From: Saccharomyces mikatae IFO 1815
Lineage: Eukaryota; Ascomycota; Saccharomycetes; Saccharomycetales; Saccharomycetaceae
Assembly: GCF_947241705.1 (NCBI RefSeq)
Contig: NC_079268.1
Location: 744,001 to 808,000, forward strand
Direction of reading: 5' to 3'
DNA length: 64,000 nt
Under the pieces are notes generated by a model, which was not told the DNA's origin, made no database searches, and worked only from the letters and a program-made list of their open reading frames with translations. A program made the translations under genes and the position numbers. The stretch's first letter is position 1. Each line of letters begins with the position of its first letter. Shown piece by piece: positions 31,148-39,721 of this stretch.

Positions 31148-31862
31148 TTTTATTTTTGACTTGCGCGCACAAATTGCGTAGTACAATTCAAGTGGTTCGG
31201 AAAAACAATAAGAGTAAAACCAGTGCGAAACTGAAGAGGTGAGGATTGCTCTTCGTAGGGAGGATGGGGGGCTAAAAACTCATTAAGTTTCCTCTTTGCG
31301 ATCCCGAATCCGGGACCCCTGCTCTCCCCGCACCATTTCTTCCTTCCACTTCTTGAACTATCTTTCTCCTTTGAGACAACCGCAGTATGACTAAATGATG
31401 CCTGGCATCTTCATGGCTGTGACTTGTGTTTGTTTTTAGAGTGGCAGTGGCCCCCGTGGCTCGGAAAAGGTTCCTTCTTGACTATTCTAGAACGCGGGCA
31501 ATATAACTGTGATAATAGGATAATAAGCGCAATTTTGCTAGCGCCGCCGTGGCGCCCTGTTCCCAATAGGGAGGCGCAGTTTATCGGCGGTTCTGTTCTC
31601 CTTCCTATTTGGGTAAGCCCCTTTCTGTTTTCGGCCAGCGGTTGCTGCAGGCTGCGCCGGAGAACAGAGTGAGTGATAAGGGATGTTATGTTCGCTGAGA
31701 GAATTAGCCAACAGAAGGAGCTGTTGCTGAAAGTTGTTTTTGACATATATAAAGGGAGAAACTGTTGCTTGCAATGTGATAACCAGTTTGGAAATATTTC
31801 ATATCTCTTAGAAAGGAGTATCTCAGTACGAATATAATCACAAAAAGACCCTTATAATAAAA
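31148..31862. promoter_or_regulatory. GTO3 3' end and HOR7 promoter
   Basis: About 715 bases, unusually G/C-rich in 31540-31670 for this window. It holds CCCCT stress elements (near 31316 and 31618) and a 10-bp inverted repeat, TCTGTTCTCC at 31592-31601 against GGAGAACAGA at 31659-31668. HOR7 is a strongly expressed, osmotically induced gene, so a compact activation region here fits. Confidence 0.5.
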
Positions 31863-32042
31863 ATGAAGTTATCTCAAGTTATCGTTTCCGCTGTCGCCTT
31901 CACTGGTTTAGTAAGTGCCGCCAACAGCTCCAACAGCTCTAGCAGTAAGAATGCTGCGCAACCTATTGCCGGTTTGAACAACGGTAAGGTTGCTGGTGCC
32001 GCTGGTGTTGCTCTAGCCGGTGCTTTGGCCTTTTTGATTTAA
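31863..32042 (+). CDS. HOR7: Small hyperosmolarity-responsive protein Hor7
   Basis: A 59-residue protein, almost identical to S. cerevisiae Hor7 (YMR251W-A) and related to Ddr2. It is too short for a 60-codon cutoff. It has a signal-peptide-like start (MKLSQVIVSAVAFTGLVSAA), a serine- and asparagine-rich middle (NSSNSSSSKN) and a hydrophobic Ala/Gly C-terminus (VAGAAGVALAGALAFLI). Its molecular function is not known; it has been used as a suppressor of growth defects and its promoter is very strong. The next gene, YMR252C, is convergent. Confidence 0.96.
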   Translation: MKLSQVIVSAVAFTGLVSAANSSNSSSSKNAAQPIAGLNNGKVAGAAGVALAGALAFLI

Positions 32043-32424
32043 ATTTAGACTTTATTCGGAATTTATGGAAAGGATGAAACAATTTAAAATTGTCTAAGTC
32101 GATTTCCAATTTTTTTTTTGCTGGAGTGTATATTACTCGTCATAGAAATTGGTCAAATTTCTCCGATGATTTCTTTCGGTGTGCAATATAGTATCTTTTT
32201 ACCTTGCTGGGTCAAAGATGGAAAATCCAAAAAAAGTACTTTTCTCAAGTATATATATATAATATTATGTCAAGTAATTTAATTGAAAATTTTTTTCTTC
32301 TGAAGAACTCATATGAAAGGATAACACTCAAAAGCAAGCGGTTATTGAATATATAAAACATGTGAGGAAACAACATACACAGTGGGCGAAAAGCAAGGAA
32401 ATATTTTTGAAAAAAAAAGAGCGG
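32043..32424. other. HOR7-YMR252C convergent 3' region
   Basis: About 380 A/T-rich bases with T runs (32109-32118) after HOR7. No gene seen. Confidence 0.6.
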
Positions 32425-32829
32425 TTACTTCTGTATCAATAAGTGTTTAAAGCTGGGGTGACTGAATCTATTGCCCGATTTTGTATCGTCGTTTTTGGAT
32501 CCCGGCTGCTCGTTTTTAAATTTTTTCCAGATGTCGTTGTAAAAAATGCCAAACACGGATGGTGAATCATTGTGCTCATCCATTCCGATACACAACCCTT
32601 TAAGCGACACATTAGTTTTTGAACTTGGGTATTGATGTTTGTAGTTCTTGACAAACCGCTGAATGAATTCTTGCTTCTGGGACATACTCAACTCGTGCCA
32701 CTTCTTAAACGGGAAGCATGTGTCTTTATCGAAGCCGTGCGAAAAGGAAGAAATGGGCGTGTATACTGTGCTTAGAGGTTTGAACCCAATTCTTGTTCTG
32801 ATGTAGCTTACGAAAACTTTACCAAACAT
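32425..32829 (-). CDS. YMR252C: Uncharacterised mitochondrial protein (YMR252C)
   Basis: A 134-residue protein if it begins at MFGKVFVSYIRTRIGFKPL (32829), the length I recall for S. cerevisiae YMR252C. The start is amphipathic with Arg and Lys and no acids, like a mitochondrial presequence, and the S. cerevisiae protein localises to mitochondria. No known domain is recognised. The same frame continues open upstream for 53 codons to an ATG at 32988 (MSSYYVLPEEAW), which would give 187 residues and mask the presequence; I prefer the shorter form. No function can be assigned. Confidence 0.7.
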   Translation of the reverse strand: MFGKVFVSYIRTRIGFKPLSTVYTPISSFSHGFDKDTCFPFKKWHELSMSQKQEFIQRFVKNYKHQYPSSKTNVSLKGLCIGMDEHNDSPSVFGIFYNDIWKKFKNEQPGSKNDDTKSGNRFSHPSFKHLLIQK

Positions 32830-33050
32830 TAACACTACACTAAAGCTTCTAGTTTGGTCGCCTTGGTAAGTACTCGCTGAACCTCGCGATGCTTCTTTTG
32901 GCTTGCTTTCAGAATGTTCTTTACCCCACTTTCCCCCTATTGTTTTGCTATTCCATGCTTCCTCGGGCAGCACATAGTAGCTTGACACAAAAAAAAGAGA
33001 AACTTAGGAAAGAAACAAAAATTGCGGGAACTAGAGAACATTATGCTATT

Positions 33051-34310
33051 TCACTTGGAATCAGAAATATCAAACTCAGTCAGGGGAATGGAATTCTCCT
33101 CGTCATCAATTATTGGGGTCAGATCTTTCGCGATTGTTTCGCTGTTGGCAGCTCTAATTCTTATCACCCACAATGTAGCGCTTATGATAATTATCATACC
33201 AATCCATGACCAGATACTTGGCCAATGTTTGTATAATGAAACATCCCAGAAAACTGCGTAAAGCAGTTGGGTATACGTCATTAAAGACCCTCTCCCAGCA
33301 CGCTCCCTTTGGATGCCCAGAGTTAATAAGAGCTGGAAAATGAAGCCAGATACACCTAGATTGCCAAATAGTATCCATTGTTTCTTAGAATGTGGAATCT
33401 GAAACTTCATAGAGGGAATGGTGTTGATCCCAATAAATGATACTATCGCTGTGATCAAAGAAAAATAACTCACACTCATTATTGCATGGGCCCTCTTACC
33501 AATATAACGGATAATGATGTAGACGCAACTCATCCCTAAAACTCCCCATAGTCCAACCAAAGTAGCGATCAGTCTTGACTTTGGGTCTGATGACTCTATT
33601 ATCTGAGATGAAGAATCCGTCGACTCGGGCGTCCCAAATATGAATGACGGTCTTACAATCAACACCACGCCCATTAATGAAATCAGTGAGCCTAGTGCCT
33701 CCACTTTGGTAAACCTCTCCCTTAGGATAATCCACGATAGAAATATTGTTAACGATGGCGCCAGAAAAGTTATTAGAACAGCATCACTGATCGTTAAGTA
33801 CATCAACGAATAATACATGCCAAAGACACCGAAAAATCCAGTGCAGCCTCTCAATATCAACCATTTGCGTACTTCGGGCTTGCCAAATGGTACATCCGAA
33901 ATGGTATTCTTATTAATATACATGTATATTAATGTGCCAACATACGTTATAACCATTCTAACTAATAAGATTTGCAGTGGCTTAATCTGTCTTTCATTGG
34001 CAATATCATCAGGATCGTTTTCTAAGACTTTAGTAGACACCACCATGGCCGAGTTAAAAAAATATGATACTGTCAAGAGAACAAGCCCAATGTTTGGCTT
34101 CAAATAATCTTTACTTATTCTATGCAAAGTTGTTTCTCCGCCATCGATGTCAAAATCCTCGTTTTCCTCGTATTCGTTGTTGTTAGTCTCTTTTGGTGAG
34201 GGTGATTTTGGTGTAGGTGGTTGTTGTAAATTTGTATCACTCATTTCTCTGGAAATCAACTGATGTTTACCGGTTTCTCCTTGCATAACGTTCGGTACTG
34301 ACTGATCCAT
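33051..34310 (-). CDS. YMR253C: EamA/DMT-family membrane transporter, uncharacterised (YMR253C)
   Basis: A 419-residue protein with about ten membrane segments, orthologous to YMR253C (414 residues in S. cerevisiae as I recall). A variable polar N-terminus (about residues 1-65) is followed by paired EamA domains typical of the drug/metabolite transporter superfamily (PNIGLVLLTVSYFFNSAMVV, ISDAVLITFLAPSLTIFLSW, SRLIATLVGLWGVLGMSCVY). Its substrate is unknown. The start MDQSVPNVM fits the S. cerevisiae N-terminus; an in-frame ATG six codons upstream (34328, MDRDKK) is equally well placed for scanning. Confidence 0.85.
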   Translation of the reverse strand: MDQSVPNVMQGETGKHQLISREMSDTNLQQPPTPKSPSPKETNNNEYEENEDFDIDGGETTLHRISKDYLKPNIGLVLLTVSYFFNSAMVVSTKVLENDPDDIANERQIKPLQILLVRMVITYVGTLIYMYINKNTISDVPFGKPEVRKWLILRGCTGFFGVFGMYYSLMYLTISDAVLITFLAPSLTIFLSWIILRERFTKVEALGSLISLMGVVLIVRPSFIFGTPESTDSSSQIIESSDPKSRLIATLVGLWGVLGMSCVYIIIRYIGKRAHAIMSVSYFSLITAIVSFIGINTIPSMKFQIPHSKKQWILFGNLGVSGFIFQLLLTLGIQRERAGRGSLMTYTQLLYAVFWDVSLYKHWPSIWSWIGMIIIISATLWVIRIRAANSETIAKDLTPIIDDEENSIPLTEFDISDSK

Positions 34311-35116
34311 TTTCTTATCTCTATCCATTTTCTTTATTTTATTAACAGGTTTTTGCTTAGGAAAACTGGAGAGAAAAAATGAAATTTTATTAGGAAACAA
34401 GAAAAGTCTAAAAGTAAATAAGAGAATATCTTGTCGTCCATTTCCGCTTCTTGCCAAAAGATATCCACATATCAACCGCTTGCACCATTCTGTGATCTCT
34501 AGAAGGGCCCTACCCAGCCTCATCCCTTACCGTTAGCCGGTATCTTTTTACCATATTGAGTTGCATTTCCTAGTAAGGAAAATGCCTCATGACGGTAACT
34601 GAGACTTTACGTCAAACAATTGCAGATACAAGCCTATTGTTGATACGTTGGTACAGCTGGTGGCTTGCGCGAATCGTTGAAACGGATTAGCTGACTCCCA
34701 ATCATTTACATTACACTTCACACGAATCGTTTCGTATGCAGTGGTATGTTTCATAGACTTTAGAGAACCTTATACATAAGAAGAAAATACATATAATATC
34801 AGGAAAACAGATGTAGTTCTGTTCCCTTCTTAGTCAGAGCCACAGCTATTTTCTTTTAAAAAACTGTGTAGCATCAAACTTCAAAGAAGCTGGTTTCGTC
34901 TACCTTTCTCATCTCTATTGTGTGCTACGGCGAGGCATTTCTTATGGTGCACGTAATTTATCAGACGGAATAATGTTGAAAAATTTAGAAGCACTAGTAA
35001 GATAAGCGAAGCCCCAGCAGTTCTTTTGATTTAGCTAGTCTTTAACTGTAAAGTGAACAACAATTTCTTACTACAGATAATAGAAAATATCCTGAAAATC
35101 ATACAAACTATTTATC
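34311..35116. promoter_or_regulatory. YMR253C-GFD1 divergent promoter region
   Basis: About 800 bases between divergent genes. S. cerevisiae has a dubious frame YMR254C here; I find no open frame of comparable size on the minus strand, so it is not supported. A 73-bp upstream stretch lies in frame with YMR253C but is A/T-rich leader. Confidence 0.5.
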
Positions 35117-35680
35117 ATGCCTTTAGAATCTATATGGGCTGATGCCCCTAATGAAGAATCAACAAAGAAGCAGAAACCAAGTTACAAACGGAATAACAAT
35201 AATAAGCATAATACCACCAGGAAGAGTAGTGTATCCAGATCTAACAATAAGAAAAAGGACACCGATGGCAAGATGGACAATAATAAGAAAAGCTATGAAC
35301 GTAAAGAAAAGAGCAAAATAAAAGAATTGTCTCCCAGACAAAAGAATTCGTCTCATACTCAGGGCAAAATATCTCCCGTAAGTGATTCAGTCAAGATAAA
35401 TCCTTTTTCTCAAAAGACTACTGAGGTATCCCCTCCGCTAATTTCACCTAGTAAAGTGAAGCCTGCTAAAACACAACGCAGAGTGGATACCACTTCCAAA
35501 ATGAATCTGTTAAAAAAGAAAATCGAAGAACAAAGAGAAATATTGCAAAAAACTCACCATAAAGAGCAACAGCAACAAGTTTTAATGGATTTCCTGAACG
35601 ATGAGGGGAGCTCTAACTGGATCGACGACGACGAAGAGGAACTGATTCTTCAGCGTTTAAAATCCTCTTTGAGAATATAA
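35117..35680 (+). CDS. GFD1: Coiled-coil mRNA-export factor Gfd1
   Basis: A 187-residue protein (YMR255W; 188 in S. cerevisiae). Gfd1 binds Gle1 and Dbp5 at the cytoplasmic face of the nuclear pore and helps mRNA export. The N-terminus MPLESIWADAP is conserved, followed by a long low-complexity Lys/Asn/Ser region, a coiled coil at about 134-155 (MNLLKKKIEEQREILQKTHH) that binds Gle1, and a conserved acidic end (LNDEGSSNWIDDDEEELILQ). The low-complexity middle drifts quickly between species. Confidence 0.93.
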   Translation: MPLESIWADAPNEESTKKQKPSYKRNNNNKHNTTRKSSVSRSNNKKKDTDGKMDNNKKSYERKEKSKIKELSPRQKNSSHTQGKISPVSDSVKINPFSQKTTEVSPPLISPSKVKPAKTQRRVDTTSKMNLLKKKIEEQREILQKTHHKEQQQQVLMDFLNDEGSSNWIDDDEEELILQRLKSSLRI

Positions 35681-36048
35681 TCCTTTTCCTTGTATGCACG
35701 TTTTTAACCAACTTCTATCTAAAAAGACGTAAGTTTACCATTCTATACCTGTAAGGTATGTATGAGATATGTCTCATAGCAAGAAAATTTCTATATTCCT
35801 TAATAAATAACCAGTTCTCATTGCCAGGCTCACTGAAATGCTTTTTATTTCACAAGGGTCAAAATAAAGAAGTATGCGCTGAATCAATTAGTAGTTTCCT
35901 TATTCTTTAGAATATTATATATATATATAAATAAATGGTTTCTCATCTTATTAGAAAATAAGACGTCTGGATGATGTGTATTGACTATGCACACTTAATA
36001 TCAAAGAACAATTATAAAGATGTGTTGAATGGATGAGGTTTACCTAAC
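35681..36048. other. GFD1-COX7 convergent 3' region
   Basis: About 370 bases, A/T-rich, with a TA-repeat at 35915-35930. No gene seen. Confidence 0.6.
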
Positions 36049-36231
36049 CTACGCCTTCTTAGCTTTGATACCTCTAATAGCATTCGGAATGTATAGTAGT
36101 GGTGTGACAACAGCGACTGCAAAAATTGCATAAAATGGATATAAGTATAATGCTGATCTTGGGTGTCTCCACCATAGGGGCTTAGTAGACGATTGGAAAA
36201 CTTTCTGTAGTTGGATAACTTTATTGGCCAT
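36049..36231 (-). CDS. COX7: Cytochrome c oxidase subunit Cox7
   Basis: A 60-residue subunit of respiratory complex IV (YMR256C), matching S. cerevisiae Cox7 almost exactly. It is a short inner-membrane protein with a conserved matrix-facing start (MANKVIQLQKVFQSS), the segment PLWWRHPRSALYLYPFYAI and one membrane helix (FYAIFAVAVVTPLLYIPNAI), then a basic tail IRGIKAKKA. It has no cleaved presequence apparent beyond the first residues. The promoter has Hap1- and Hap2/3/4/5-type sites. Confidence 0.97.
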   Translation of the reverse strand: MANKVIQLQKVFQSSTKPLWWRHPRSALYLYPFYAIFAVAVVTPLLYIPNAIRGIKAKKA

Positions 36232-36371
36232 TACGTATTATTGTTTGATAATGGATATGCTCGCTTTTTCTTGTTTGTCTAACAATTCTGAACATCTATT
36301 ATTCATGGGATGAATAAATTAGGAACATCTTTTTATTTCTATCCGCCTTTTGAGACTTGCCCCTACCTGCC

Positions 36372-36383
36372 CGGATTTCTCGG
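36372..36383. promoter_or_regulatory. Candidate Hap1 site of COX7
   Basis: CGGATTTCTCGG is a direct repeat of CGG with six bases between, the layout of Hap1 sites (CGGNNNTANCGG), although the TA is not preserved. It lies about 140 bases upstream of the COX7 start. Hap1 is the haem-dependent activator of respiratory genes. Confidence 0.45.
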
Positions 36384-36399
36384 ACGAGGCGCGACACAG

Positions 36400-36404
36400 C
36401 CAAT
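36400..36404 (+). promoter_or_regulatory. Candidate CCAAT (Hap2/3/4/5) site of COX7
   Basis: CCAAT in the context CAGCCAATCACG, about 170 bases upstream of the COX7 start and beside the Hap1-like site. The Hap2/3/4/5 complex activates respiratory genes on nonfermentable carbon. Confidence 0.5.
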
Positions 36405-36731
36405 CACGTACCGTTATTTTTTCGCTGACACTAAGCGTTTATGTTTATACCAACAGCAAAATAAATCTATCATAAGCGTCAGTAATTCAAGTTGTACTTA
36501 GATTGTTGTCATTTTATGCGCTTATATTTACATGGTATGAATAATAAATGAACTAAATAAATAAACGTACTCTTGAAGTAAAAAAATCACAAGACTAAGC
36601 AGAAAATAGGCTAGATCAGGCTTTCAAAATAGCGTCTATAGAGGTATAGGCTGATGCAAAGGTTCTTTGGCGGTGCATTTGACACGCATATATTTACACG
36701 TTAGAGGAAGGAGAGGAAACTTACTTAAAAA
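36405..36731. other. COX7 far promoter and PET111 3' region
   Basis: About 330 bases between the COX7 promoter sites and the PET111 stop. A/T-rich with no gene recognised. Confidence 0.5.
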
Positions 36732-39134
36732 TCATATCTCCCCCATGTTATTTTCTTTGAAAAGCTTCATTTTCCTTTCATTTTGTTCCTGCTTGATTAG
36801 TGAAATATCTTCGTCAAACCATTCTTTTAAAAAACTTGTTAATTTTCTCATATTTTCAAGTCCCTGGAATTTATAATCTACATATCGCACTACTAATTCA
36901 TCAATGCGATCTTTCACATCCTTATTATTAACTGATGCGGTAGTTGAAGTGAAAGCCGATTTTTTCTGAAAATATTTTATAAATCCTTTGATTTGTCGAA
37001 TGCAACCTGGCGTAACTAAACTTGCCCTATGGTTACAATTCCAGTCTTTTAAAACCCTAACAAACCGTTCGCTTTCATGCATCCTTGCAGCTAACTTCAA
37101 GGATGTCATATAATACATCATCCACTGTCTGTTATTAGATGTATCTAGAATTTTTCTAGCTTTTGAGATTAAATAACAGGCATATTTGAAATCGCGGGTA
37201 TGAAAGCATATTTGCGTGAGCTGTAAGTAGTTCTGCACTGATAGTTCCCTTTGGTGAAGGCGCTCAAATTCCTTTAGTTTGAATTCCAGTTCTTTCAGGC
37301 GCTTGATAGACAATTTTTCGGAAGATCTATAACTAGAAATGACATCCCATTTTAACCATAATATATCAACCTTTAATGGAATATAGCAGAACCTCGTTCT
37401 TAACATTCTATCGACCACGTGTGCCAAACTAGTTAAAGACTTGCTCAAACACAATGTCAAAACAGAGTATAAAAAACAAAATTGGGGCGCAATGCCCTCC
37501 TTCAAACTGTTCGAGATTACCAATTCTGCTCCATATACATCATTGTGGGAAACTTTTCTTTTAAACTCTTCAAACCTTTCAAAATCAACCGCATTGAATT
37601 CAGATAACGAAAACTCCTCTCCACCACTAATCTTTTTTGTATGCATATGAGCAGTATCTTGCAAAAAAGTATCTACCCACGTAAGATTTTTGCTGTACTG
37701 ATTTCTTGTTAGTGTCACTAGTATGTCATTTGTAATTTCTTTTGTTAGCATTGGATAAACATTTACAGCACATGACCATAACTGTTGAACAAATGCGGGC
37801 CTCAATCGAGTTTTACCATCTGCGGTTTTAATGATGCTGTAGTAATATTTTAAAAGTGCTTCGAATTGATTGGTATTGACAAAATACCTCGAAATACTTA
37901 GGTGAAAAGAACCATCTATACCAACATCTTTATCATCTTGTATTACTTCCAAAATCATCTTTAAGTTCTCGAAATTGTTAGTTGAGACGTAAGCTTGTAC
38001 TACTGACAAATAGAGCTCTCTTCTTGTTGAACTATCATGATTAAGTCTGGTGATAAACTTATTAATTCTTTCTACCATCGTCGAGTTATCAATGCTTTTT
38101 AGTTTATTTCCTTTGACCGAATACAGAGAGTGACAAAATTCAACTAAATCGAAATGCACACTAGAAGTGTATCCGGTACTCAAAACCACGGGGTTGGTCA
38201 GAAAATCTTTCAACTCATCTGTATTAGGACAACGTAGAAACATTCTGTGTACTAAAGCAAGTGTTCTGAATGAGGGAAGATTAGTCGACGAAGAATGCTC
38301 ACCATCACATTTCACTTTTACCCATAGATAAAAAACATGTTTCATATTAGATATATCTAAGTACCTTTCCATACATCGGAGAAACTCAAAAAGTTGTTTT
38401 TCAGTAATTGGGAAAGTATCAGGGTTGGTAATTGCTTGCGTGTAAAATTCTACGGCCAATTGACTATTATTATTTCTTATGAAAGATTTCAGTCCTAATA
38501 AAATCATTTGAGGGTTCACTTTGCAATATTTAATATATTCTGAAAATAAAGTCTCACAATTATCGTAATGATGTAAATTATTCTGTACTACCAACATGAT
38601 TTCAATAAACCTACCGTATGTTCTTTTATCTGTGCGACTTGCCAATAAGGGCGTGAATTGTTCATAAGTGGTGTATATTCGTCCAATATCGTAGTATTTT
38701 TTCAAATAATGAAGAGGATGTATTAAAACCAGTAATTGTTCTATAGAAAATAAGACCTTTTGGTTAGTGGATAGGCCAATAATCGTCTCCAAAATATTTG
38801 GATCCACCGTTTTGAATTTTTTTTCCCATAGTATCTCGAAATCCTTGTTTTTCACTATATTATATTGATTTTTTAGAATATCTAAGCTACTTGGACTTTT
38901 GGCAATGGAATCTATCCAATCGAGTTTTCTTGGGGGTTCGAATACACGGTTTGTCATCAAAGAATCTTTTAATTGTGTTTTAACCCAATCCTCAATATCT
39001 TTCTTATGCTTTTTTTTGATCAAATCAGTTGAGTAATATCGTACTTTAATGTAAACGGTGTGAATTACCATGTCCGATTCTCTATAAAGTAATTTCTTTA
39101 TACCACTGGAAGATAAGAGTCTCCGTTGTAACAT
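36732..39134 (-). CDS. PET111: COX2 mRNA translational activator Pet111
   Basis: An 800-residue mitochondrial inner-membrane protein (YMR257C) specifically required for translation of mitochondrial COX2 mRNA through its 5' leader; length equals S. cerevisiae. The N-terminus is a typical presequence (MLQRRLLSSSGIKKLLYRES: basic, hydroxylated, no acids at first). The body is a helical array of PPR-like repeats without strong sequence motifs (YTQAITNPDTFPITEKQLFE, FVNTNQFEALLKYYYSI). Pet111 evolves fast, and many differences are seen here. It shares its neighbourhood with COX7, another complex IV gene. Confidence 0.93.
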   Translation of the reverse strand: MLQRRLLSSSGIKKLLYRESDMVIHTVYIKVRYYSTDLIKKKHKKDIEDWVKTQLKDSLMTNRVFEPPRKLDWIDSIAKSPSSLDILKNQYNIVKNKDFEILWEKKFKTVDPNILETIIGLSTNQKVLFSIEQLLVLIHPLHYLKKYYDIGRIYTTYEQFTPLLASRTDKRTYGRFIEIMLVVQNNLHHYDNCETLFSEYIKYCKVNPQMILLGLKSFIRNNNSQLAVEFYTQAITNPDTFPITEKQLFEFLRCMERYLDISNMKHVFYLWVKVKCDGEHSSSTNLPSFRTLALVHRMFLRCPNTDELKDFLTNPVVLSTGYTSSVHFDLVEFCHSLYSVKGNKLKSIDNSTMVERINKFITRLNHDSSTRRELYLSVVQAYVSTNNFENLKMILEVIQDDKDVGIDGSFHLSISRYFVNTNQFEALLKYYYSIIKTADGKTRLRPAFVQQLWSCAVNVYPMLTKEITNDILVTLTRNQYSKNLTWVDTFLQDTAHMHTKKISGGEEFSLSEFNAVDFERFEEFKRKVSHNDVYGAELVISNSLKEGIAPQFCFLYSVLTLCLSKSLTSLAHVVDRMLRTRFCYIPLKVDILWLKWDVISSYRSSEKLSIKRLKELEFKLKEFERLHQRELSVQNYLQLTQICFHTRDFKYACYLISKARKILDTSNNRQWMMYYMTSLKLAARMHESERFVRVLKDWNCNHRASLVTPGCIRQIKGFIKYFQKKSAFTSTTASVNNKDVKDRIDELVVRYVDYKFQGLENMRKLTSFLKEWFDEDISLIKQEQNERKMKLFKENNMGEI

Positions 39135-39721
39135 TAAGTTCTCGTAAGCAATTGTTTAAATTTAATAGGTAGTGATAAAAAATTTGACGATATCAAAGTT
39201 GTGGTGTTATTAATAGAATACATGAAAAGTTATGATCGACATAAAAATGCTCTATACCGGATAGAATTTTGTAATAAAAGAAAATAATGAAAGGTAAGGA
39301 AGAGAAAATCACAACTATAGGTGAACGGTTGTAATATGGTCTTAAAGGTGATAATATGAAATATAGTGTACACCTGATGTGGCACTTTTAAGTTCGAACC
39401 TTTGTATTAGGAAGGGGTTCTATCAAACTGACAAACAGTTCTAAGCACAAAAAATAAAGACTAAAAATAGGAAGCCCAAAGAATAAGTATCAATCGTCTT
39501 TGATCCGCCGACCGTATACCGCAGTGTGGCTATCTTGCTTACTGCAACCCTACTTCCTTTGGATTCACCTTGCTTTTCGAAATGAATGGTTATTATTTGA
39601 ATACTTTATGAAGGGCCGGGTAAAATATTCTGAAATACTACCACTTAATGTAATTAATAATCATTATATAAACAAATTCTACTATACTTATACATCGGCT
39701 GTGCTTATCAGAGTCACCAAT
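39135..39721. promoter_or_regulatory. PET111 promoter and ROY1 3' region
   Basis: About 590 bases, mostly A/T-rich. No gene is supported; a small open frame (39500-39751) overlaps the ROY1 end and has no recognisable features. Confidence 0.5.

Noticed and set aside
34560-35060. Possible YMR254C between YMR253C and GFD1
   Set aside because: No open frame of comparable size is present on the minus strand; the S. cerevisiae frame is dubious and does not appear conserved.
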